This document shows, piece by piece, positions 11,501 to 45,617 of a stretch of DNA of 64,000 bases. The notes beneath the pieces were generated by a model, which worked only from the letters and a program-made list of their open reading frames with translations, ran no database searches and had not been told where the DNA came from. The translations under genes and the position numbers were made by a program. The stretch covers positions 13,169,341 through 13,233,340 of the forward strand of contig NC_048544.1 of the NCBI RefSeq assembly GCF_902806685.2. Direction: 5' to 3'. The DNA comes from Maniola hyperantus (taxonomy: Eukaryota; Arthropoda; Insecta; Lepidoptera; Nymphalidae). The stretch's first letter is position 1. Each line of letters begins with the position of its first letter.

Positions 11501-12184
11501 TACATCACATCAGTTCATTAAATGTCACATTCAAAAACACTATTTGCAGTAACAATGCATATCATTCTGCATTGTTACCGCAAAGCTTATGATAAAGGTT
11601 GAGGTAAACTTTTACAACTGTTTGGCAGGAGTGGGGAGAGAGAGGGGTATTCCTACCTTCCGGCACCACTCCTCCTCGAGGGTTGATTCGAGATGAAAAA
11701 GCTTGCATAAGCCGGCAACACATTGTCTTCTCTAGTACTGCAAATCAAACCTGCCAGACAAATCTGCTTGTTGCCCTATTTTTAAAAAAACCAAAAGTCA
11801 AACAAAGACCACTTACCAGGCATAATCAATAACTTCCTTGTCCGGTGGTTCTAAAATTAACTTTAAAAACACTGTCCTGCTGTTTGGATAACCACACAAC
11901 TTATACAAATATCTTAACACATTTGTTCTAAAAACATTAGAGTTTAAGCACTCTTTCACGAACGGCTGTAGGAATAACGCATTTGTATACACCTTCAGGA
12001 TCTTTCTGGACGATTCTTTTTCTTCATTGAGTTCATTCTGGTCTACAAAGCTACAGTCGCCCGTATCAGCTCTTACACCGATAGATTTGCAGCTATATTC
12101 GTCAGACAAGACTATACGATCTTCTGAAATGTAGCAAACGGTGTAAGGGCTTTTAAATAAACGAACTTTGGTAACTAATTGCAT
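5587..12184 (-). CDS. Conserved protein of unknown function, three exons
   Basis: Minus-strand exons 12184-11817, 7024-6910 and 5892-5587 join in phases 2 and 0 with consensus sites (gtaagt donors, cttacag and tttacag acceptors). They give 262 residues ending at a TAG. Exon 2 supplies about 39 residues including FSWLSTLGGAYSALGDYF. Exon 3 begins AEEAGRIS and carries a helical, basic stretch rich in Leu, Ala and Arg (SRLYSALAFAQKGNLKVA), which looks like a helix-turn-helix solenoid of TPR flavour. The sequence resembles a small metazoan family annotated only as a domain of unknown function (I think DUF4807, not certain). No catalytic motif or signal peptide is seen. The end is slightly open, because the terminal codons overlap a possible donor (ACAG|gttagt at 5592/5591) that could lead to a further exon; none was found. 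The start is the ATG at 12184; an earlier in-frame Met exists at 12322. P450-2 lies inside its 4.8-kb first intron on the other strand. Confidence 0.8.
6413..6557. mobile_element. GC-rich hairpin MITE
   Basis: Ends tatagttcatgacaggtcga and tctcaacctgtcgcgcac are inverted repeats around a GC-rich core; same family as the copy at 17987-18108. Located in an intron of the minus-strand unknown gene. Confidence 0.75.
6679..6838. mobile_element. Hairpin MITE (ataagtcccgcaaattgc family)
   Basis: Ends gagtcccgtaaatgctaatg and caatttgcgggacttata are inverted repeats; the arms also contain gccattttagtgacgtcagc. Other copies: 27859-28014, 41293-41454, 56698-56873. Confidence 0.75.
7590..7990 (+). mobile_element. 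Degraded RTE-type LINE fragments
   Basis: Broken reading frames around 7635-7745 recall the end of an RTE reverse transcriptase (RAMERAMLGVSL, then EIAQQIAK). 7905-7965 reads RWTDDIKQVAGSRWIQ. The order and orientation are disturbed: 7766-7860 is a reversed copy of the same end. Stops and frameshifts make it non-functional. Confidence 0.65.
8440..8760 (+). mobile_element. R1-like LINE, ORF2 C-terminal fragment (degraded)
   Basis: The open frame at 8447-8740 reads IVIGYGCFRTRLHGMTLC, the pattern of the C-terminal region of R1-clade retrotransposon ORF2 (TGHG.FR.YL followed by a Cys/His cluster). A +1 frameshift near 8670 separates it from the continuation PACEYG. It has no start or partner domain, so it is a 5'-truncated dead copy lying upstream of P450-2. 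Confidence 0.55.
8990..8995 (+). promoter_or_regulatory. TATA-like box of P450-2
   Basis: A tataaa hexamer, in the context caatataaa, lies 34 bases before the P450-2 ATG. The same box, the ttcatat block and the caagATG start context recur in front of P450-1. Confidence 0.55.
9029..11238 (+). CDS. Cytochrome P450, CYP3-clan type (P450-2), two exons
   Basis: Exons 9029-10391 and 11066-11238 join in phase 1 (donor gtgatc, acceptor tttcag) to give 511 residues. The protein is a close paralogue of P450-1, with long identical stretches and the same intron position. It has an N-terminal membrane anchor, then KPLPFFGN, helix-C WKVLR, I-helix AGYETT at 315-320, ExxR at E372/R375, PERF, and heme loop FGEGPRICLG with Cys453. 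The C-terminal exons of the two genes have equal length (173 bp). All key residues are intact, so it should be a working ER-bound monooxygenase. Within the second copy the I-helix (AGYETTAAI) and the regions before it differ from P450-1, where substrate specificity is usually set. The donor gtgatc is weaker than usual. The gene lies antisense inside the first intron of the minus-strand gene 5587-12184. Confidence 0.95.
10392..11065 (+). other. Intron of P450-2 (674 bp)
   Basis: Same position and phase as the P450-1 intron, splitting the last Gly codon of the heme loop. I see no repeat or gene in it; its sequence is not obviously similar to the P450-1 intron. Confidence 0.8.
11306..11311 (+). 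terminator. Poly(A) signal of P450-2
   Basis: AATAAA begins 68 bases after the P450-2 stop codon and is followed by a gt/t-rich stretch, as expected for 3' end formation. Confidence 0.6.
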
Positions 12185-13657
12185 TACTAAAAGCAATTTA
12201 TTTCCCAAACACCAAATTGAACAAAATATTAATGAGTATGACAGCCACAGCCACACACCAATAACATATATGACCATGACAGCCAACTGACAGCGAGAAA
12301 CTTGAAAGTCAACGTCAAACACGTTTTTTTAACTGGCTTTCCGGCTCTGGACTCTAGCCTTTTTGAGCGTACGTCAAACACTGACCATAGACTACGAACA
12401 TAACCAACCAACATGCAACCAACACGTCCATGTTAAATGACTAATATTCCCCTTTCCTCTCCAACTAAGCTACAGGCTTGTGCTAGGAGTAGGTACGACA
12501 AATAGTGCAACGGGCGGGGTTTGAACAGTCGACTTTTCGGTTTTCAGTCCACTCCTTAACCGTTGAGCTATTGAGACTATGAGTATGGAATATGGATATC
12601 CTAAAATTCCCAGTGTAAGTGATGAGCCGGATGAGCTATTGAGGCTCTAAATGCAATTTTGAGGCATTGCATTCAATGCAATTCGCAAAGGCACAGAGAG
12701 TACCCAAAGAATATAATAATATACAGGGAAGTACCTATCAAAATAATGGCAACAGACAGACAGACGAACGTAAAATTTTAAAATACCTATTAAATGTACC
12801 TATAAGAGATACCTAGTCCAAAGCCAAAATGCCCAGCAGTGTGCGGTAATATCGCGATTGGCCTAGGCAATCCTCTTAGAATAAAACACTAAGTAGGTAG
12901 GTAAGTATATATTTTTTATGTTTATTGTTAGTAGACATTTAAAGTTTCATTAAAAATCTGAAAAAACATAGGTAAATATTAGACATTTTTATTTCACAAG
13001 CATTTTCATCGCACTGCACTTCCGTCATCCATGAGTATCTACGACATATGTCATAAGCTACCATACAAAACAAAAACCGTAACCGCTCTTAAGGTGCATG
13101 CAGATTTCACAGTAACATTAGTAGGCATTCGAAAGAGCTTAGCTAGTAAGTTAAATTTTTTCCTCATTAGTACAGTTCTTGCAATTCACGAAGGCGAGTG
13201 AACTTTACTTGTGGTTACGTCGTATACGCGGACATTAAATAAGTGTGCATGCATGTCGGACCAATCGGTCACGAGCAAGCGCTCACAAACGCACACATTT
13301 ACTTTACCTTATGTAGGTATACCGATACGACTTAAACACAAGCATGAGCCGCTCGCCCTCGTGAAATGCAAGAACTATAACATTTGTAGAACTAAAATAA
13401 CATTCAATAAATTGGAACAAATGAAAACTAAGAGACTAATAACAAGTAGGAATAAATTAAAAATTTGTCACCCCAACATAATAGATTGAATCAGTGTAGG
13501 TACATTACGTGTCTCTTCAATTCCACACGTCATTCACGAAGTAAACTCAATTCTCGTCTTGAAAATCAAAATTGAATTGAATTGAACATGTTTTAATGCT
13601 TGTTTAAGTTTTTTTGTGGTAAGGCTCTTATATTTTGCACTGGGTGTTACCAAAATC
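12185..13657. other. Intergenic stretch with a tRNA-derived SINE copy
   Basis: 12425-12580 is a minus-strand copy of a tRNA-like SINE (B-box-like ggtttgaacagtcgac); a + strand relative lies at 16240-16390. The block at 13200-13400 resembles 17730-17900 (ccaatcgg, aagcgctc, cgcacac). The remainder is AT-rich with no supported gene. The short open frame at 13211-13489 has no recognisable features. Confidence 0.55.
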
Positions 13658-15693
13658 CTATGTGCTATCTGCATAATATATTTCTTTGAACAACTTTTTC
13701 GTCAAGGCTACATTGTTTAAATTATTCCAGCCATCAGTGTCCAAGACTTGCGGATGACTTCTAATAAACTCAAACACTTTTTGCTGAATAGTTTCCAATT
13801 TGTACTTTTCCGACATAACAGCGATGTCTACCGCATTAGTAACGGAGAACTGCTGAGATATCGCATATTCAGTCTCCTTAAATAAATTGTCCAGTTTGAA
13901 TTTATTTGCCAACTCAATGAGCTGGCACCAGTTGTGCTCCGAAATATCCTTCACGGATCCAGTGTAAATGTACTCAAGGAGTCGTTCCATTCTATCATCA
14001 TTAATATCAAGGACTAAAGAACCAGAAGGAGAATCTTTCAATATATTTCTCAAGATCAAGCTGTGAGCTCCCAGCAGTATTTTATGAACTTCATATTTTT
14101 TTCCACTTGTCGATTCTAATACAAAATCAGTGTCCTCTTCTCTCTTGAACAGTTTTGACAAGTTGTGATTTCTTTTGATTCTTTGCAATGTTTCCTTATC
14201 CACAACACAAGCTGTGTTGATTTTAATTTTGATTGGAATGCAAAGGATTTGTTTGTTTAAAAGTTTCAAGTCTTCCTTCGAAAAGCAGAAAGACTTTACA
14301 TGGTGGCTCTCATCTAGTTCACACGACTTATAAGTTTTCCAGCATAATGTTTCAGGAAGAGTACAGTAAGTTGATAAGCCATCATCATCATCTCCATATA
14401 TCCTTATTTTTTTTATAGTACTTGTATCACTAATGCCTATAGACACAGATCCTTCATTTCGGTAACAAGCAAATATGCTTAAGATATAATTGTTTTGTGG
14501 GCACACTGAGGTTGTGCAGTAGAACCATAGCTCTGATTTTGTGTTTGACTTTTGCTTGTATGTTCCTCCTATGTCATAATGATCACTGTTGGTCAGTTTC
14601 ACAGCTAAATCAAAGATACATAGTCTCTGTGCTTGATCTGTGAAGCATTCATTCAGGCCGGATACTGATTCTTTGCTAAACTGAAAATTAAAAATAGTTA
14701 GTCATTTTCTTCATACAATTTTAAAACACAAGTTTAGAAATCTATGACACAATCAAAGATTATGTATAGTCCGCCAATTAAATATTCGTTCTTGAAGACG
14801 CAAGACGCGCCGCAGTAGAATTTTTTAGGCGTCAGTCGCCTCGCCGCGCCGCCATCTGCACTAGTGTGAATGCTACATTTGTACACAGTAGACGAGTATC
14901 TTGCATCGTAGGTCAGACGCGACTATTTAACTACCGGTAACTATAAATGATTTGACTCGCAGCTCGCTCCAGTAACGTGCAAGACTGCATTTACGTTTAC
15001 ATGGATATTATCAAATTGAATCTTTAAAAAGAGCAACCGCCTTTATAAGCACTTGTAAAAGTTTATTTAAATAAACAATCTATATCTATTTACATCAAAG
15101 ATCAACCTTCTTAGCAGACACATCAGACAAGCTCTTTATTTTTTTTTTTAATAACTAAATTAGACAATGCCTGCAATTTCTTCCATGTGGATTTAGGTTG
15201 GTAAAAATCCCATAGAACTCCTTGATTTTTCAGGGTATAAGCTATCTCCATTTTAAGTCTCAGCCAAATCAGTTCAGTGATTGTGGTGTGAAGGAGTAAC
15301 ATCTAACATCATAATTTCCACATTTTCTATATATAAAAATGAATTGCTGAAGGTGTTGCTGATCGTAAATCTCGAGAACAGCTGAACCAATTTCGCTAAT
15401 TCTTTTTTCATAATATTCCTTGAAGTACAGGAATGGTTCTTACAGAGAGAAATTTTTTAAAAAAATCCTGAAAAAGAATCAACTGTTAGGCGGTACAAAG
15501 TTCGCCGGGGCAGCTAGTTTATAATATTAAGTAAGACAAGATAGCAAAAAATAAGTAATACCTCGATTTGTTTGCTCTGTTTACCAAATTCTTCAAGGGC
15601 TTCAGAATTGTCATTTTGTGAATATGTATCATCTCCGAGTAATGCAAACATTACCGGTTCTTCCTCAAGTTCTGGATCGGCCATCATTAACAT
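13658..15693 (-). CDS. BTB/POZ domain protein with MATH-like N-terminal half
   Basis: Minus-strand exons 15693-15562 and 14680-13658 join in phase 0 (donor gag|gtatta, acceptor ttttcag) to give 384 residues. Residues about 1-45 are acidic and low-complexity. About 50-200 looks like a divergent MATH/TRAF fold (RLCIFDLAV, SELWFYC). About 221-325 is a clear BTB domain: TDFVLES, YEVHKILLGAHSLILRNIL, LLEYIYTGSV and LIELANKFKLDNL. Helices after it resemble the BACK-like tail of SPOP-type proteins. Such proteins are cullin-3 substrate adaptors, but that role is inferred from architecture. The exon-1 acceptor (ttttcag before 15704) implies an upstream 5' UTR exon that I could not place. I chose the first in-frame ATG in this exon; ATGs at 15687 and 15684 are alternatives. 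Confidence 0.85.
14681..15561 (-). other. Intron of the BTB gene with a Helitron-like insertion
   Basis: This 881-bp intron contains a LINE-tail fragment near 15030-15095 (cttgtaaaagtttatttaaata) and a Lep1-like Helitron at 15326-15518. Confidence 0.75.
15326..15518 (+). mobile_element. Lep1-like non-autonomous Helitron
   Basis: It begins tctatatataaaaatgaatt and ends ggcagctag followed by t, with the GC-rich hairpin-like end gttaggcggtacaaagttcg. A second copy is at 47389-47583. The 5'-TC start, CTAG end and lack of a target duplication fit the non-autonomous Helitrons known in Lepidoptera. Confidence 0.7.
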
Positions 15694-16239
15694 TATATAG
15701 GCAACTGAAAACAAACAATAATTACATGATAGGTACATCATTTTAATGCACCAATCATTATTAATAATCGCAATTATTGTGATAGGCTGAATTTATGCTG
15801 TTCTTGTTGCAACAATGCACTCTCGCCAATAATGAGCAAGCGTCAACCAATCAGAGGTGATTGAAATCGTGACATTGTAGCTGTCATTCTACTGCAATCG
15901 AGCACCCGTAGGGGTGTGGGGCCTAGACAATGCATGCCAAAAGTAGTGATATATTTTTTTTAATATTATAGACCAACACTTGGCTGCAATCAGACCTGGT
16001 GGCAAGTGATGATGCAGCCTAAGATGGAGCGCGCTAGCCTAGATGCCTTTTCACTCTTGACTTGAAGACCTAGTAGTTAAGATGTCTGCCTACTAGTCAG
16101 GGGGCAGGATACGATCCTGCTAAGGAAAACATAGTATATATTATAATAGTATATACTATACTATTACTCTATACTATACTATATATGTATAGTGCGCAAG
16201 TAGTCCAAGGAATATACTACTCTCTAACGAGAGAAGTAG

Positions 16240-16390
16240 CCTCAATAGCACAACCGTAAAAGGAGTGGACTGAAAACCGAAAGGTCGACGGTTCGAACCC
16301 CGCCCGTTGCACTATTGTCGTACCTACTCCTAGCACAAGCCTGACGCTTAGTTGGAGAGGAAAGGGGAATATAAGTCATTTAACATGGCT
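16240..16390 (+). mobile_element. tRNA-derived SINE copy
   Basis: B-box-like ggttcgaaccccgcccgttg is preceded by an A-box-like segment (agcacaaccgtaaaaggagt), giving a tRNA-shaped head. A reverse copy lies at 12425-12580, sharing gtacctactcctagcacaag-like sequence beyond the head. It is a pol III SINE, not a functional tRNA gene: no intact acceptor stem was seen. Confidence 0.6.
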
Positions 16391-17986
16391 AATATTCTTT
16401 AAAAAAAAAAAATTGAATTTGCAACATGGCGGTATGCACAGACTAAAGATTAAATACACAAGCCTGGCTGAAATCTGTTGGACTACTTACTTTACACGAC
16501 TACGGCAAAGCCAAAAGGAAGAGTAGACCCAAAATAAACAGGCATAATATCTACACATCATGATTTATCTTGCTCAAGACGATGACAGTACAAAACTTGT
16601 TTCTTACTTTTCAGTTTATTTAATTTATACCTAGTTGGGTTAAAGTTGTATAAATATTTTTTCTGTAGTTGGGTTATAGTTTTTTCAACTGTTTTTGGTG
16701 TGCAATATTATGTATAATATTATAGTAAACATAAGACTCAAGAGGTAATAACAACATTTCTCTTGAATGTAAGGCCCGAAGGCCATTATGGGTATGATGC
16801 TAAACATGCTAAATAAATCATTTACACCATACTTTATCACAATTATTGCATAATTATTATTAAAAACTATGAGTAATAAGATAATATGTTATCATCTATT
16901 TAAATGTACTTTCCATGCCTGTTGCCTATACATTTCAGACGGTATTTATTGATATCCTTAAATCAGAGAAACACATTTTCATTACTTTTAACAACATTTT
17001 AACATAACCCGTGTTTAATGCATTTTATGCTTACCTCAACATACAATGATGAATTAGAAAAGTAAGTATATTCCTTGGGGCTTGGTCTAATCGGTTTGGT
17101 GCTGCGAGAATGAAGAACTATCAAAATCCAAATCAAATGGAAATGTTTTCGCCGGTGATTGTTTTATGATTTTCAATGTTCATAAATGTGTCTTTCTGAC
17201 TTGTTCTATCAACATCAAAGTGTATAAATAATCACTACGTTTTATTCAACATAGGCTTAAACAAGGCTTTCAATATGATTTGATTTTCCTATTTTCCACA
17301 TTAATTGGCCCATTCGTGATTCATCGTGACAGCTCGTTGACAGCTACAATGTCACGATTGCAATCACCTCTGATTGGTTGATGCTCGCTTACTATTGGCT
17401 ACAATGCATTGTTGCAACAACAATACCATTTTAGCCAATCACAACAATTAATGAGGTAATAATTTGTTGATGACGTTGACGTAAACTTCTGTTTGGTTTT
17501 CTGGGTTGCCAGATTTTTCTGAATTAATCGGAATGGGTGTTGGAACATAAAAATCTATGAAAAATAATGAGGAACTTTCCATCCAGGGATTGTAAAAGCC
17601 TCATAGATGGCACTGTTCATCCCCTTCCTGCTTGCGGCAAACAACATAACAGTTATTGTGACATACAGCAAGCATCGGCGAACACCACAGTCCAGTGTAC
17701 TTTTGATACATTCATCTAAGTTTTATAGCGTTCGGTTTGCGCTCCAGTAGTAGTAGTGTTCTGTGGGCTTGCGGATCCACGGATCGCGGACCAATCGGAT
17801 GGAACGACAAGCGCTCGGCACGCACACGCATATACTCGCCCACATGTATTCTATGCCCACACTCCACACGCTTGCCAGTGCTTGTTGTTAGTGTCGCAAA
17901 CGTCTGGTGGCACTATAATATGTATTTTAAAATCTTGTAGAAACTCTGCCTAATTTTCTGAGATTTTTGAGATGGGATAAAAAGAA

Positions 17987-18108
17987 GTACGCGACAGGTA
18001 GAGATAGCAAGCGGGGAGGGAACGCCCTGCACATCTCCCGCGCTAATCCGGTGCGGGTGTGCGGGGATCCGCACACCTCATACCCCGATTGCCATCTCGA
18101 CATGTCGT
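17987..18108. mobile_element. GC-rich hairpin MITE
   Basis: Terminal inverted repeats read gcgacaggtagagatagcaa at one end and the complementary ttgccatctcgacatgtcg-like sequence at the other, around a GC-rich core (gtgcgggtgtgcgggg). Relatives are at 436-584, 6413-6557, 29922-30548, 51502-51653 and 63562-63881, so it is a true family. Confidence 0.75.
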
Positions 18109-18299
18109 CTTGAAAGTTGAATACCCATGCAAAATACATGTTGATCCGTTGCGACGTGATTGAAAGACAAACCAATGAACCAATAAACAAATAGTTACAC
18201 TTAAATATATTATTACGGGTAGTCTAGATCTAGATAACAAAATTAACCAATATTGTTCCTATTTAGTTTAAACAAATGAAACTAATGTTAATCAATAAT

Positions 18300-19655
18300 T
18301 CATTCATGAATTTCCAAATTTGTTGTGTAATATTCTTTATTATCTTCCTCTGTCCATAGATCTATATGCTGGATGATCAACCTCTTTAACTCCTGAATAT
18401 TCTTCTCGTAATGCATAGCCCTTAGTTTGATGGCTATATAATTTCCAAATATCTGACATTCATCATTGTTAGAGTTTTTACAATCTTTGTCATCTATAAA
18501 ACTCAAGTCCCTGGCTTCAGAATCTACGTATAAATATGTGGCATCTGGTTCCTTGCTTTCTATCTAAAAAAACATTAATTGATTAAAATTCTTAGATTTT
18601 AGTTAAGGCAAGCTTCCCTAGTATAAATTTATCTAAATAAAGCAAAGGCTGACTGACTGACTGACTGATTGATCTATCAACACACAGCTCAAACTACTGG
18701 ACGGATTAGGCTGAAATTTGGCATGCAGATAGCTATTATGTCGTAGACATCTAAGAAAGAATTTGTGAAAATATGACCCCTAAGGGGCTAAAATAGGGAA
18801 ATTCCTGTAGCCCACGCGGACGGAGTCGCGAGCATAAGCTAGTTTCTTTGTAAATTGACTTCACTTCACTGATTAGGTAAAGCAAGTAGTTAGCTTCTCA
18901 CTGAAATGTGTAAGAGGCGCGCTATGAGGCCCATAGGATGTTGTTACTGCGATTTGATAATGAAATTATGACAAGTGAAATTCCTAACTCCTCTACAGCT
19001 ACAGACAAATCGCGTCGCTTACCTACACATTTCTCTGAGCAGTTTTCTACGATTTTATATTTAAAATCAGCTAAGGAAAACTAAAGCACATATTAGTTAA
19101 TGATACTCTTGCTAGTTGTATTTCACATAGATGGTGAAAGAGACGGGTAATTGGGAGGATTGTCTCACATTGTAGATATTTAAGTTTAGTTCTTGAATTG
19201 AACATTACAACTCAAGTATCTGCTCAAAATACTGCCCATCCCTATAGAGCTTGGTTTAGTCTCATTTCAATCAATCAATAAGAAAAAATAAAAATACTTA
19301 CTAAATACCGATTAATTGTGCTACTATCATCTATATAGTCGTTTTCATCCTCAATTATTCTATCTGTATCAAATATAGGCTTTAAGGGCTGAAACCATTT
19401 CCATCTACTTTCATTGTGTGTTGCAGAATTCTTCATTTTCTTGTTCTCGTTTCGCCATTGAGTCCGTAAAATAGTTATTTTTCTACCGATTTCCGCAACT
19501 GATGTATTGAATTCAATAGAAAAATTGTTTTCCATTTTTCGTTTTTTTGCTAGATTTCTATAATCTGCCGATTTTTTATTCCACAATATTGGATTTTCTT
19601 TAAACAGCGTAATAAATCTCTTTGTTTCCTGTGTGGACCAGATCTTCTTTTCCAT
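18300..19655 (-). CDS. MADF-domain protein with BESS-like tail, two exons
   Basis: Minus-strand exons 19655-19302 and 18563-18300 join in phase 0 (donor tta|gtaagt, acceptor ttttttag) to give 205 residues. Residues about 5-100 match the MADF/Myb-SANT-like pattern: an N-terminal helix with TKRFITLFKENPILWNKKSA, then IGRKITILRTQWRNENKK and a Trp-rich end (RWKWFQPLKPI). Residues about 154-166, CQIFGNYIAIKLR, resemble a BESS motif, a protein-interaction element often paired with MADF in insects. These proteins are typically sequence-specific transcription regulators. That role is inferred from the family; no target can be named. An acidic linker (IIEDENDYIDDSS) separates the two parts. The ATG begins the MADF helix directly, which supports the start. 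The gene points away from eIF3a, 1.2 kb apart. Confidence 0.85.
18564..19301 (-). other. Intron of the MADF gene with a retroposon copy
   Basis: The 738-bp intron holds a minus-orientation copy of the ctagcttatgctcg retroposon (18630-18843), whose tail appears as ctgactgactgactgactg. The rest is AT-rich and unremarkable. Confidence 0.75.
18630..18843 (-). mobile_element. ctagcttatgctcg-family retroposon
   Basis: In minus orientation it starts at ctagcttatgctcgcgactc and runs through a gtagccc-like block to a tcagtcagtcagtc tail. It belongs to a family of about ten copies in this window; one copy (26493-26665) has a 19-bp target duplication. Confidence 0.75.
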
Positions 19656-20859
19656 TGTAGGTTTTTATTTCATTTCAGGCAAGATAGAAAAAATTATCAA
19701 TTATTCGAAAAGAAAAGTAGAAAAGAAAACTATAAACTTGTGTGATGTGGTGATGTGCAATAATTAATCCAAAGAGAATATAATCACTAATTAATCTATG
19801 GTGATGTGTTTGTTGTTGTTGTTTTGGTTGTCAAAATGTATTTGTACGTGAGTATTTGGCAAACAACGTGAAGTTTAGCACGCCTCATGCCTCAAGACTC
19901 AAGCCTTAGATGAATGAATGATGTATACTATCTCTATGCCTCAAGCAGAGAGGTACCTACTTGTCAAATGTTATTCCCGTAGTGATTATATTCTCTTTGG
20001 TTATTCCTTCTATATTGCGTTCGCATTGCACAATAACTTCAAAAACAAAAAACAACAAAACAAATCAATTGTTTCTTTAAAATACTCGAGTCAACATAAC
20101 CTTACATCACATTGTTTGTCAAGATCTCACGTACAAAATATTTCTTGACAAACAAAAAAAGTTGCCACGGTGATAAGGACAATAAATAATCATTTTGTCA
20201 CGTTCTAATAAGAGCAATGCATTTAGCTATAGGTCGAACAGTAAATAGGTATGAGTCACAATGGGGAAGGCTAGGTACTTCTACAGGTATTTGAGCGTAG
20301 ATAGAATAATAGGTAGATGTAAGAACTGTGTAACCGCGTATGAGATAGCGATAGCACGACGTTACGATAAATAACACGACAATTACCATTGTTTAGTAGT
20401 CAATATTTGTATTAACCGATCAACAATATTTGTATTAAACGTTTTTTATGTGAAAACAAGTAAATAACTCATGAGAAATACAATTACGCCACGAATTCTC
20501 AAAGTTTGTTTTGCAACTTCTTGTATGTATTCTTGAATAATACCAGTTACACGATAAGGGACAAAAATAGGTTAGCTGCGTTTCTGTTTATCACATTAGT
20601 AACTTTATCTGTGCTCTCTTTTTAGTGCTAATGAGAATGCATACGTTCCTGCATCTACCTTTATTACTCTATCTACGTATTTGAGTCAAAAACAAACTTT
20701 GTCTATGGGTATCGGCCATTTTGATTCATTGTCATTGTGGTAAATTTTTTTTGACAGACAGGCCGGTGATGACTGGCTCGACGTAATTTCGATTAATTTC
20801 GAAAAGTTTTCCTACAAAGTGTTTGAAAAAATAAATGAATGCGTAGCGCAACGTATAAT
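19656..20859. other. Intergenic region between MADF gene and eIF3a
   Basis: Head-to-head spacing of 1.2 kb. It contains an inverted repeat (about 19768-19788 and 19981-20003, ccaaagagaatataatcac and complement) that looks like another MITE. The 5' leader and promoter of eIF3a must lie at its right end; no clear TATA box was seen. Confidence 0.6.
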
Positions 20860-44846
<23,987 letters not shown>

Positions 44847-45190
44847 GCAAATAAGCAATTCGTTATTTGTAAAGGGTTCAGCAGTTTCACTTGTGTTGTA
44901 ATCATGAAGCACGTTCAATACTTACTTCAAGCAATTGCCTAGGTACTTATCGCTATCCCACTTCGACTAACCAATTAGAGCGAGAGATCCGACCCTAGTG
45001 GGGTGCGATCCGTAGACTGAGTAAAAAATCTAGACAAAGGAGATAAAGTTACTAATGTGATAAACAGAGACGCCGCTAACCTATTTTTTGTCTCTTATCG
45101 TGTAACCGATTTTTTTCAAGGACTACAACTTTAGTTACTAACTACGGTACGGAACCCCAATATACTTAAAATATTTTCTTTTTTGTGTAT

Positions 45191-45196
45191 AATAAA
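45191..45196 (+). terminator. Probable poly(A) signal of eIF3a
   Basis: AATAAA 345 bases after the eIF3a stop, followed by a t-rich stretch. It is the first canonical signal after the stop that I could see. Confidence 0.5.
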
Positions 45197-45431
45197 GACT
45201 TCCTTGCTACAAACTCTGCTGGACCCTAAATGATACAACTTTTGCAATTTTATATGCCATTACTGTTCAGCTTTACGTTCTAAATATGTATTCTGTACTG
45301 TTACAAATTACTTGCTATCCTGTATTCATACGATTGCAACGTATTATATTATAATATAAATGGATCATTTATTATCATTTTCTTTTATTTCTAATCGGTT
45401 TTGGGTAAACTATAGGTAAACAAAGTACATG

Positions 45432-45617
45432 TACAGTATGCGGCAGAAAGTAGTGTACATCGGCCTTTAGAATGACATTTCGACTTTGTAGAGCGTTGTC
45501 ACTCATACCTATATGACGTTTTGTCGGTCTCAACGACAGAGACAATGCCCTACAAATCCGCTATCTCTTTCTAAAGGTCGATGTACATTATTTTCTCCCG
45601 CCTAGTTAGGTACTGTA
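45432..45617. mobile_element. Hairpin MITE (tacagtacgcgg family)
   Basis: Ends tacagtatgcggcagaaagt and aggtactgta; arms include gtacatcggcctttagaatg and its complement. Same family as 4963-5145. Confidence 0.7.

Larger units (their letters stand above)
7025..11816 (-). other. First intron of the unknown-function gene, hosting P450-2
   Basis: This 4.8-kb intron contains the whole of P450-2 (9029-11238, opposite strand). Before it are repeat fragments: a dispersed repeat at about 7185-7510, RTE LINE pieces at 7590-7990, a repeat at about 8190-8290 and an R1-like LINE fragment at about 8440-8760. The section from 11239 to 11816 has the P450-2 poly(A) signal and otherwise AT-rich DNA. Confidence 0.75.
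15705..18299. other. Intergenic stretch, mixed repeats
   Basis: It contains a MITE-like repeat with gacattgtagctgtca at 15780-15900, with a reversed relative at 17325-17460. There is a dispersed repeat at 15950-16050, a degraded tRNA-like SINE at about 16060-16130, a tRNA-derived SINE at 16240-16390 and a GC-rich hairpin MITE at 17987-18108. 16600-17300 is unique AT-rich DNA. No gene is supported, although the missing 5' exon of the BTB gene may lie here. Confidence 0.55.

Noticed and set aside
18043..18240. Open frames over a GC-rich segment
   Set aside because: The segment is a hairpin MITE that recurs five more times.
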